From NCBI GenBank assembly GCA_023515795.1, contig JALGPX010000005.1, positions 158,716-210,185 on the forward strand: DNA of 51,470 nucleotides, written 5' to 3'. The stretch comes from Amoeboaphelidium occidentale (Eukaryota; Aphelidiomycota; Aphelidea). The translations under genes were made by a program, and so were the position numbers. Shown in pieces: positions 10,528 through 18,929 of the stretch. Under the pieces are notes generated by a model. The model saw only the letters and a program-made list of their open reading frames with translations, had not been told where the DNA came from and searched no databases. Within the stretch, counting starts at the first letter, position 1; each line of letters opens with the position of its first letter.

Positions 10528-10536
10528 AATTGCAGG

Positions 10537-10544
10537 CTTTTATA
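10537..10544 (-). promoter_or_regulatory. TATA box of the GT90 gene
   Basis: The minus strand reads TATAAAAGCC just upstream of the GT90 start. The same ten bases occur upstream of the secreted-protein gene at 44361. Here the element is unusually close to the annotated ATG, which is the basis for suspecting an internal start. Confidence 0.5.
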
Positions 10545-10894
10545 TCTAAGATCTATGAGTCGTCAGAACTTTGGATAACAGGTCGAACTTCAATTCTAGC
10601 GGTCAGATCCTTGCTTATGAAAGGGACTAAATCTTGTTATAACAGTCAAGCTTGACTTGATTACCTTATCGCTAGCTTCCCAGGGAAGAAATTCTTGAAG
10701 AGACGATTCCCTGAGCGACGTGCGTGACCCTGATCGCAGTCCAAACAATTCACCCGTGTTCGTTCGTAAGCTACATCTCATAGTCTACCATACTGCGTAA
10801 AACCTACTCTGCACACTATTCTAAGTCGATAAAGAAGAATACTTCATCTGGAATGGCTGCGAATAATCTTGCCATAAATAAATTTTATTGACCC
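10545..10894. other. Intergenic stretch between CDC14 and GT90
   Basis: About 350 nt between the CDC14 stop and the GT90 promoter. I see no convincing gene; a minus-strand open stretch at 10596-10781 has no recognisable features. An AATAAA-type signal on the minus strand near 10880-10890 probably ends CDC14 transcripts. Confidence 0.4.
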
Positions 10895-12862
10895 TCAGCC
10901 CTGTGAGCCTTTTCGCTTTGCTCTTCCTGACTGACTTCTTTCGCGAAAATTATAAGCTTGGTCGGTGACATTAGATCCGTCATCAGTTGCCAGACTGGCA
11001 TCAGAGTCTTTGAATTGCCTGACGAGCTTATTCGGTTGGACTGGAACTTTGTAGCCACCGTTGGTAACTTCTGCAAGCTCATCCGTGCCATCATTCACGT
11101 CCAGAGTTACTAAAAGACTGCTGACACTGCCATTAGTCAACCCGCTCGTCTTCCTATGTGATTTAAAGTTTGCTAAGCGAGCCTCCGCCATCATTGCCAT
11201 TCTATCCCTTTCAATACGTTCATTCTCGCCCATCTTCAGTAGAATAGGTTCAACAGATTCCAGCCAGTTCTGCTGAGGTCCAACGACAGACCCAGGTCTC
11301 ATAATTCTGCACCAACTAATGCAGTTTCTGGCGGTCCAACCAAACTTTTTGATCATCCAGCAGCAAATCAAAGAACCGGTTCTACCAAGACCAGCTTTAC
11401 AATGTATGGCGATCGGTCCAAACTCAGCAGGATTAAAGTTCGCTACAGGTGGCCATGGAGGAAGATGTTTGTCGCAGATTTCAAGGAACGTTTGCACAAT
11501 AGTATCCAGTTTCGGAACCGAGCCATCAGGGAAATATAACTCATAATGCTCCAAGTTCTTCTCTAGAACCTTATTCCTGTCATACATCTTATTGTTCAAT
11601 CTGACTACAGCCTTTATGTTCAATTCCTTCAAAAATACCAAAAGGTCTTCAATTTTGTACATTGGCCTGAATCTTGTTGACCTGATTGTCGGAAGCCTAT
11701 TCCCTCTTTTGACCTCTTCATGAAATGCAAGTAATCCTGGTGGTGGATTATCATGAGGAGTTGCCATGGCAAGGAAATAATTTGGAATAACCCAATTGAA
11801 ATCACCATTCTCAACCTTTTCATAGTAATCATATTGTTCAGTATCAAACGTATCAATATCAACAAGTTTCAATTCAAACACTCCTTTATACAATGCTTTG
11901 AGACAGTCCAAAATGTCAATCCAATAAGTTGCCATTCCGTAGCCAGCATCTCTGAACGGTGCGATTGGAAGGGACATCATCTTTTTCATAAATACGCTCA
12001 AAGCCTTCTCAGGTGTTTCTTTCTTCGATAAGAGTATATAAGACGCGAGTAAGAATATTGCGTTTGAGCATTTATCCATGTTGAATGCTGCAATCATCAA
12101 TAATTGCTTGTCTTGAAGCGAAGGATCCTTAAAAATTCAGCACCGATGCTTTCAAATAATTTACCGATAGCTTCTTTTCAATAATACTCTTAAATTTGAT
12201 GACTTGAGATATGTTTACTGGTCCAAAGTCCATGTGAAATCTACTGTAATTCAGTGCAACATCTACCGAGAACACGTGAATGTTCGTAGAATTATTAAGT
12301 ACGATAGGGTGGGAAACATAACTATCGAAATAGAGTCGACCTACTATTTAAATCATTAGTAAAGATCTACCTGGTATGACTTGGACTGCGTTGGCGAGTA
12401 TTTGGTCTGACTGAGTTGAGATCGAATCGTTTGATGCTGCTCTTGATCCAGCTTTCTTCTTACTTTTCTTTTCAGCGATAATCCTTGCTGATTTTTCGAT
12501 ATTCGAGAGATCATTAGTAAAGTTCTTTGTCTCGGAGCTGTTCATACTGATGCCTTCTGTGCCCTGTGAACTTTCTTGCTTTCGGTTTGATCCATGATCA
12601 TGTTGCATTATCACATCATCACCGGGTGTAATCGGCGAAGGAAGCCCTGTGAAATACTGGCGGATTTGAGATGCATAGCTACTGAAGCTTGTGGGCTGCA
12701 CAGGCGTTGTTGGTGTGATCATGTAGCCTTAAACGTCAGGAACATCTTTGATGAAGCACGATTACCTGTATTGTTCGGTTCAGGTGTGACGACCAGCGCC
12801 TTCTTAGATCTATTAAGTACATTGTGATCAGTAGTATCAGAATCCATTGAACGGTCTTGCAT
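10895..12862 (-). CDS. CDC14: CDC14 dual-specificity protein phosphatase
   Basis: Exons 12862-12766, 12727-12371, 12340-12165 and 12127-10895 (introns of 38, 30 and 37 nt) give 620 residues. CDC14 dephosphorylates CDK sites to drive mitotic exit, cytokinesis and, in zoosporic lineages, centrosome/cilium functions. Visible: an unusual N-terminal extension of about 150 residues rich in Ser, Lys and acidic residues with KKSKKK; then the core beginning GRLYF, with HMDFGPVNISQV, VENGDFNWVIP, VVRLNNKMYD and the catalytic P-loop HCKAGLGRTGS followed by RIMRPGSVVGPQQ. The C-terminal tail is disordered and basic (KRKGSQG). The start at 12862 (MQDRS) is the most upstream ATG; 12847 is an alternative. 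A Copia LTR sits 68 nt upstream of this ATG in one assembled version of the locus. Confidence 0.95.
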
Positions 12863-12930
12863 TGCAAGGAATGAATTTTTGTAAATCACTTATTAATAGC
12901 CACGTGTATCCATGACAACCGACTGCTCAC

Positions 12931-13111
12931 TGTTGGAATTAATGCGAATTCCAGTTTAGTCGATTCAATACAAACACTTCCGTTTTGGTCTGAGTTGTGG
13001 CTGAGTAATTTGACGTAGATCTGTAGATCAAATAAAGTTAAGTGCGAAGTGAACGAAGTGCGTTTATTTCGGTCTTGCTAGGTTTACAGTTAAGTAAGTT
13101 AAGCGTTTCTT
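12931..13111 (+). mobile_element. Copia LTR, partial, inserted upstream of CDC14
   Basis: Starts TGTTGGAATT, the LTR 5' end seen elsewhere in the window, and runs into a single-n junction. It is preceded by CTCAC (12926-12930). The same flank without an LTR occurs at 13113-13200, continuing CTCACTGAG, so CTCAC is the 5-bp target-site duplication. The matching other end, with CTCAC and the same flank, is placed at 46475-46790. The insertion is young because an empty site coexists with it. Confidence 0.85.
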
Positions 13112-13112
13112 N

Positions 13113-13428
13113 TCCATTGAACGGTCTTGCATTGCAAGGAATGAATTTTTGTAAATCACTTATTAATAGCCACGTGTATCCATGACAACCGACTGCTCAC
13201 TGAGTTTAACGCAGTTTCTCTAAAACAACTTCAGCCGAAAAGATACAAAGCAAAAGATGAGTTGAAACATTTATGTCCAATAAGCCATTCATTCACATGT
13301 GACACGATCTGCAAGACGATCAAAAGACTTCGCCGCCAGTTTTTTTAACCCCTTGAATGCCATGATTCTAAAAGTATTAAAAAATCACTTTCGTACAAAT
13401 TTACCTTGGTTACTTTTGTGCGGACTTG
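13113..13428 (+). repeat. Uninserted version of the CDC14-upstream locus
   Basis: 13113-13200 repeats 12843-12930 base for base as far as I can read, then continues past the insertion point. 13196-13428 is found again at 46558-46790 next to an LTR end. This is the empty allele of the Copia insertion site, laid after the filled one by the assembler. Confidence 0.85.
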
Positions 13429-13522
13429 TCAAGCCGCTTCTGTGATCTTGTTAAGATTCTGTAGGAGGAGGCACGAGTACTCTGAGTTGTTTCAGTCTGT
13501 GCATGGATAGTCTCATCACCAG
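13410..13522 (-). CDS. C-terminal end of an unidentified basic protein (5' cut by contig join)
   Basis: On the minus strand the frame reads from the n at 13523 to a TAA at 13412-13410 with a basic tail (SYRILTRSQKRLDKSAQK). Composition and length suggest the real end of a nuclear protein, but the upstream part is missing. It is not the same frame as the plus-strand gene that begins after the n. Unidentified. Confidence 0.3.
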
Positions 13523-13523
13523 N

Positions 13524-14914
13524 GGATTGCCCTTCTGATTCTTTGCTAAAACAGATGGAAGTTCTGTCGCGGGATGAATTAGTTGTCATGATATTCTCTG
13601 ATTTTGTTTTGCTAGTTGATTTACACAAGGACAAGCATAGCAAGTTGCAGCTGAAGGGCGTGCAAAGTGTTTTTCATTCAGACACGGAAAAAAGTCAGGG
13701 TAAATTGTATCTATTCAGTCTATCAGAAGTTCATATCATTGATTTGTCATTAATTTATAAATCTGAGTCAAATGCGAATAAGGCTGATCAGGGAGTTAAT
13801 ATCGCTTACAAGAAAGCTTCCACGAAATCATCCTGCTACTTGTTCAATTCGATTCTGAAAAATATTCTGCAAGACAGTTTTACGAAAGAGTTTCCACCAA
13901 AGAATCAGCAAGATCTTGACTCTCTAGTGAAGTCTTTGTACGATTGCGACAGGTTGGCAAAAGAAGATCTCCAGAATGTGCTGTATTATATTCAATTGTT
14001 CTTTGAGTCTGAAGATGCTGTGAAAGCGCCTTTGAGTATAGGCAGCAGATTAATGTATGCTTACTTCTTATTGGATTCCTCGTCGACAAATGACAGGCTA
14101 AAGGAAGCATATCAAATATTGTCTTGCATTGGTTTAGATTTGATTGATAATTGTGACTATATCTATGGAACTATGTTCAAAGAGGGACAATTTAAAAAAG
14201 GCATGACTGAGGATGGCTATAAAGTTGAAATTAAAGGTCCTATTTTGACAAGGCCTGGCAGAACTGCTGAGAGTGTTCAGTATAACGCTGCACTTTTGAT
14301 CAATGATTATAGAAACAGAAGAGTGAGAAATCAAAGGAATCGAGTGGAAGCTGTCAGTATTAGCTTCATGCCATTGAAAAGAAGAGAAGTATTTGATGAA
14401 ACAGAATCTGAGGGGGAAGCCGAAACTGAGAGAGTTACTGAAGTCTCGAAAGAGATCGAGAATCCTGAGTTTGTTGAAGATCAAGTTATAGAAGAAGAGC
14501 ATGAAGAAGAAATCTCCTCTACTGATAACGAGATAGAACATAGCGCAGTTCCTAATACTCCAGTTGCTGCATCGAAACCTGCTTCGTCTTGGCTTTCAAC
14601 ATTAACTGGATTGTTTAGTCCTTTCGTTCCAGGATATGGCAAAAGAGAAAGAAGTCTGTCAGCAGAGCATACTGATGACGAAGGAGAAAAGAAGAGTGTT
14701 TCATTTGGTAATGTTGAAGTCATTGAAGATAAACCAATCAACACAAAAATCAGAGCTCGGACAAAGAAAGCCAAGAGTACACCGCAGTTCAGCACTCCAC
14801 AGCCTCAACGTCAAGAAGAGTAAGTTTTTCTATTATAGAAGATTAAATAGTTTTAGGCTAAGCAGGAGGAGAATAACAAGAAGTATGGTTAAAAGCAAGA
14901 GCAGCAGAGTCTGA
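13524..14914 (+). CDS. Unidentified nuclear-type protein (5' partial)
   Basis: Main exon to 14819, a 37-nt intron (14820-14856, GTAAGT...TTTTAG), last exon 14857-14914. The frame is open from the contig join at 13523; the first ATG is at 13555 and the true N-terminus is probably missing. The first about 240 residues look globular and helical (DSLVKSLYDCDRLAKEDLQNV, RLMYAYFLLDSS). They are followed by an acidic region (EEHEEEISSTDNE), SWLSTLTGLFSPFVPGYGK, SVSFGNVEVIEDKP and a strongly basic end (RRRITRSMVKSKSSRV). The helical block plus FG-like, acidic and basic tail recalls ELYS-like nucleoporins, but no decisive motif is visible, so I leave it unnamed. Confidence 0.75.
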
Positions 14915-14960
14915 AAATAGACCTTTGTCAGAATTAAAATAATTTACTGATAAACGTCTT

Positions 14961-16016
14961 TCAATGACTTTGTGGTTTCGGTTCTTCAGCGGATTGAAAG
15001 AGCTCAGACTTCGTTCTAACCTCAAGGAAATTATCTCTGAAGTCATTGCCTACTTGGGATTTCAATATTGCAAGCAAATCGACGAAATCATAAGCTTCCG
15101 AACCGGTAGGCTTGGGGTGAAGGTTTTTGAAACCATCGATTGCACCCAACATAATGTTGTCCATTTGAGTCTTATGTCCCAATTCGTAGAGCTTCATCAA
15201 GTTTGAAAAATGCTGTGCTCGATTGTCATTGACTGTTGCTTTGATAACGCCACTACACAGAACCTCAACAAACATTTTGCCCACCTCTCTGGAAAATTCA
15301 CGGAGATCAATTACCAGAGGTTCTTCCCTTTCCATGCGAATATCCAACAACTCTGAAAGAACGATGCTATATTTTCTCAGAACTTCCGGATAAACAGAAA
15401 TGTTCCCATCACGAAATTGTACCGTAGCCATTTCTTCACTAATGTCGATAGACCTGAAACACAAATCCGCAAACTCCGAGCGAGCCTTTTCCGTATCAAT
15501 GTTGGTGCACTGACCATCTGGTCGTGGAACAAATAAAGCGAAAGAAACGGTCACATTCTGTCCATATGGTCTTGAAGACAAAGCTTCATACGGCATATGA
15601 AAACCTCTTTCACTTGGGTCTCTCCAACCGTACCAACCATTTTTCTTCGCGAAAACTAACGTGGTATTAAATAATAGCTGTTCATCCTTGCGTACAATGG
15701 CAGAAAATGTTGCCGGTAAGTCGAAACTGTCATCTGGACAATCTTCAACACAGCTGGCTGATACATTGAGCCCTTTGAGCCCATTTAATTCTTTGTTCTG
15801 AACCACTGAAAACTTCCACTTCCCATATCCTTTGATTAAAGCATTTTGAGGCTGCTTAAAGTCGATACGATGCACTTCATCTGAGGATCCGAAATCAACC
15901 AGCGTGAAACTCAAGTCTGCTTTCAACATCGGTACCAGACACCGATCCAAAACCATGGAACTACCAGCAGAGCAAAGAGCAAGAACCAGGAATGCGTATA
16001 ATATGAACGAATTCAT
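14961..16016 (-). CDS. Secreted or lumenal MATH/BTB-like protein
   Basis: A single exon of 351 residues. The N-terminus (MNSFILYAFLVLALCSAGSS) is a clear signal peptide. The middle (about 30-170) resembles a MATH/TRAF-type beta sandwich (WKFSVVQNKEL, YGWRDPSERGF, paired cysteines, N-glycosylation sites). Residues about 195-265 match the BTB/POZ pattern: VQFRDGNISVYPEVL, YSIVLSELLD, IDLREFSREVGKMFVEVLCSG. BTB and MATH-BTB proteins normally act in the cytosol as CUL3 adaptors, so a signal peptide is unexpected. The ATG at 16016 is chosen because it places the hydrophobic segment at the N-terminus; an upstream in-frame TTG at 16025 is unlikely. It converges with the plus-strand gene ending at 14914, 46 nt away. 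Confidence 0.75.
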   Translation of the reverse strand: MNSFILYAFLVLALCSAGSSMVLDRCLVPMLKADLSFTLVDFGSSDEVHRIDFKQPQNALIKGYGKWKFSVVQNKELNGLKGLNVSASCVEDCPDDSFDLPATFSAIVRKDEQLLFNTTLVFAKKNGWYGWRDPSERGFHMPYEALSSRPYGQNVTVSFALFVPRPDGQCTNIDTEKARSEFADLCFRSIDISEEMATVQFRDGNISVYPEVLRKYSIVLSELLDIRMEREEPLVIDLREFSREVGKMFVEVLCSGVIKATVNDNRAQHFSNLMKLYELGHKTQMDNIMLGAIDGFKNLHPKPTGSEAYDFVDLLAILKSQVGNDFRDNFLEVRTKSELFQSAEEPKPQSH

Positions 16017-16414
16017 TTGAAACAAAGAATCTTAATCTGCCCAGATCCAGGGGTGAATGTAATTCTGCCCAATCGTTCATCTCAGGGGCTGCGTATCTTC
16101 CTTCAGGAAATCTAGTGCCAGGCAAGGCAAGGTAAATACTGATCTTGCATGCAGCGATAGACTTCTTCAACGTACTTCAAAGGTCTTTTTTAGCTGAATC
16201 GAGTTTGATTTCTGCTCTGTCGGGCACTTTAACTAAAGTGAAGCAACTACCTAAACAAAAGATTCAATATGGCAAACCCCTGTTTCACGAATCATTCTTG
16301 AATATATCGAGGTTGGCTTATACCTGTCACAAGCAGAACTAATTGTGAGACACTAGTTGGGTTCTATTCTGCAATACAAACGAAATCACAACAAGGAAAC
16401 CTTAGCTGTAGTCA
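16017..16414. other. Gap between the MATH/BTB gene and tRNA-Met
   Basis: About 400 nt with no firm gene. A plus-strand open stretch ending at 16342 could be the last exon of a small gene (KVKQLPKQKIQYGKPLF), with a plausible acceptor TTCAAAG near 16180, but no start is evident. The segment next to 16017 must hold the MATH/BTB promoter. Confidence 0.3.
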
Positions 16415-16487
16415 GCTCTGTTGGCGCAGCTGGCAGCGCGTAGGTCTCATAATCCTGAGGTCGTGAGTTCGAACCTCACACAGAGCA
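16415..16487 (+). tRNA. trnM-CAU: tRNA-Met (CAU), elongator type
   Basis: 73 nt that fold into a standard cloverleaf without an intron: acceptor arm GCTCTGT paired with ACAGAGC plus discriminator A, D arm GCGC/GCGC, anticodon loop CTCATAA with anticodon CAT, and T arm with GAGTTCGAACCTC (internal B box). A run of T follows at once (CTTTTT), a Pol III terminator. The sequence closely follows animal elongator tRNA-Met (GCGCAG...GTCTCATAATC), and the acceptor lacks initiator features, so elongator rather than initiator is the better call. Confidence 0.95.
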
Positions 16488-16694
16488 CTTTTTGCCGGAA
16501 TTCACTGTATTTTTATCGCGTTATTAAGGAACTGATGGCTCTTGATAATATTGTTCTAAAATGCGAACTCCCATGCCTTTTTCCACTAGTAACTCCTTTT
16601 AAAACCATTGTTCACAATGATCTTCTTGTTGTTTCGGCTGAGCGAACATAATCCGCATGCTGTAAAAGATTGTTTTATTGACATAGCGTAATCA

Positions 16695-16919
16695 CTAACA
16701 GATTCTGCCTTTGATAATTAGTCCATAGAGATTATCATCGTGTTGACCTTCTGAGATGTTTAACTCAGGCGAAGGCGTCCCGAGAATAATGATGACCTCT
16801 CGTTTCAAGGTTATACCATTAATGCCTTCATAATTGATGTTTGCTGTCAGCCGCATCCACAAAACCAAGAAGAGTTTAAAATCTCTTGTATATCGCGTAT
16901 CAATAGGATCGTAATCATT
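16695..16919 (-). CDS. Exon of an unidentified gene downstream of Fanzor
   Basis: A minus-strand open frame with protein-like composition begins after a good 3' splice site (TTGCAG just above 16919) and ends at a TAG at 16695; about 74 residues, with YDPIDTRYTRDFKLFLV, GINGITLKREVIIILG and a terminal GLIIKGRIC. No in-frame ATG opens it before the middle, so it should be the last exon of a gene whose upstream part I cannot find. It lies about 110 nt below the Fanzor stop on the same strand. It may be the 3' remnant of a gene split by the Fanzor block, or a third cistron. I do not recognise it. Confidence 0.35.
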   Translation of the reverse strand, partial: NDYDPIDTRYTRDFKLFLVLWMRLTANINYEGINGITLKREVIIILGTPSPELNISEGQHDDNLYGLIIKGRIC

Positions 16920-17029
16920 CTGCAATTCTCCCAAACACGTGCAACGCAAACAGAACGCACAATTTCTATTTTAGACTAGATAGTAACTACACAAAATAAC
17001 ATTAAAATATCGTGATGATACAGCGTACC

Positions 17030-18866
17030 TCAATGCGACATGTCAAGCCGCCTTTTTCCCTTCTTTACCAATGAAACAGATACGTTATCTTCAGCGGAAT
17101 CATCTAAAGTCTTATCACCTATTTCATCGCTAATGGAAGCAGAATAATCTGGTGAAGGCTTGTCCGGAGGTTTGTATCGTAAGTGCTCAGGCCTTCCTTT
17201 CCCTGTTACTTCATCTCTTAGCACTCTTGCCATGTTCTCTCCAGCCATAACGTCTCGATGATAGAAAACATGACAATGTCTGCAATATTTCACACGCATC
17301 TTGAGTTGTTCTGTCCTGTTGAAACATCTAGGACACATTTGACTGGTAAGATACTCCTCAACGCAGACAACAGTGTAGCCAAGAGATCTTAATTTCATAA
17401 CCAGATGTTTTTCAAACAATGTGTGAGTGTTGTCTCCCATTTCGAATTTGCTTGCTCCTATGCCAATGACAATGCGTTTGTTTTTGAAAGCCTCACGCTT
17501 CAGATTGTAGTTGATTTTCATTTCTACCATTCGAAGTATAGCATGAACAGCACGATCAAATTCGCCACGCAGAGCTTTCTTGATATCCCATCGATTCTTT
17601 TTCATGGATAAACTATTGTAGAAAGCATACAATTTTGAGTAACAGTTAAACCATCTAGTCGCGAAATTGGAAGCTGTTTCAGATTCAGTTCTCTCCATTA
17701 GCCGCTCTGTTTCATACACCCACTCATTCTCATATTTTTGTTTGTAAAACCATCTGTTGTATTTTTTTAATGGTCCTCGAAGGGCGTTCTTTCTGATAGC
17801 AAGATTGCGGATGGTATTCGAGCTTTCTTGTACTGCACAGACACCAGCAGAATACTTGTATCCTAAATCAACTCCAACAAAGTAGCAATCCTTTGCTTCA
17901 TCCTCGGTCATTTTAGGAACTTTGTCATAAACAACGTCGGAGGGCTTGACACCAGCATTATCAAACAACCCTTCGTCAAAGTCGATCTCCTGAGTTGGTT
18001 GGAGAACGTTCCTCTTCTTTTTCTCTGCTGTGTCAAGAACATGCACTCTCAACTCTACACCATCAGTTTGCAATGTATTCTGTAAAATATATCGTTTGTT
18101 TGAAGTATCATTCTGAAGTCGAAGATGCCGATTTCGATTATCACCAAAGTTTTTGCCAAACAATTCCATAAAGAACCACCCCTTGTTCTGAATTACAAAG
18201 TCGTTCGAAATTCTCTTAAACACTGGAACAACTTGTTTAAGAACATCCAATAAGCCAGACTCGTTAACGGTGATCGCAAGGTCAGGAACGCGGGACAACG
18301 AAAACATACTCCATCGCTTGTTGCTTGGAAGTAGTTGATTCAGCTTGTAAAAATACTCAACCTTGCTTTTGCATAGCTTTTGTAGCTTGTTGATATCATC
18401 TTTTAGATTTGAGTCATATTCAAAGACAACTTCCTCTAATAGTTTCACTCTGCCAACAACTTGCCCAGCGAACTCGGTGTCCAACTGTTTAGCGATGAAA
18501 TCAGTTGCCTGACACATACTGAATTTTGATAACGTATACAATTTCAGAGACTTCACCTCACGACCGCTGAACAATTTCTTATTAATACAACTTTTAAAGA
18601 GGTTTAACCCTACAGACTCAGTTTCATCCCTCCCAGTACCATTAAGAAACGACATGCATGGCTGCCAGAATTTTCTTCCTCCTTGACCTTTTGTATCACC
18701 AAGAATCATATCATCTAATTTTAACNAACAATTTCTTATTAATACAACTTTTAAAGAGGTTTAACCCTACCGACTCAGTTTCATCCCTCCCAGTACCATT
18801 AAGAAACGACATGCATGGCTGCCAGAATTTTCTTCCTCCTTGACCTTTTGTATCACCAAGAATCAT
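17030..18866 (-). CDS. Fanzor: eukaryotic TnpB-like RNA-guided nuclease
   Basis: 559 residues from the ATG at 18709 (the same codon appears again at 18866 in the overlapping contig). Fanzor proteins are eukaryotic relatives of IS605/IS607 TnpB that cut DNA guided by an RNA made from the element's end. The RuvC-like domain is complete: YFVGVDLGYK (RuvC-I, Asp281), an IGIGASKF strand, VVCVEEYLTSQMCPRC with the Fanzor-type relocated Glu (451/452) just before the zinc ribbon (Cys459, 462, 476, 479), and HRDVMAGENM (RuvC-III, Asp486). The N-terminal about 270 residues would form the REC/WED part. Both ends are basic, and the tail VKKGKRRLDMSH is NLS-like. It directly follows the XPG-like gene in the same frame. 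18570-18725 and 18727-18882 are one segment written twice. Confidence 0.92.
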
Positions 18867-18882
18867 ATCATCTAATTTTAAC
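18570..18882 (-). repeat. Assembly duplication at the Fanzor 5' end
   Basis: 18570-18725 and 18727-18882 (156 nt each) flank the single n at 18726 and differ at about one base. This marks unmerged contig ends, probably two alleles; the Fanzor start therefore appears twice. Confidence 0.85.
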
Positions 18883-18929
18883 GTGTTTTCATTTAATTTT
18901 ATAATACTCTCTACAAACACTTCTGCGGC

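Noticed and set aside
13410-13643. One minus-strand ORF crossing the n at 13523
   Set aside because: The part beyond the n is the antisense of the plus-strand nuclear-type gene; only the portion to 13522 looks like real coding sequence.
16421-16651. Plus-strand ORF beginning within tRNA-Met
   Set aside because: It starts in the tRNA and has no conserved features.
17030-18709. Bacterial contamination carrying TnpB
   Set aside because: The relocated Glu beside the zinc ribbon, the long N-terminal part and flanking intron-bearing eukaryotic genes fit Fanzor, not a bacterial IS element.
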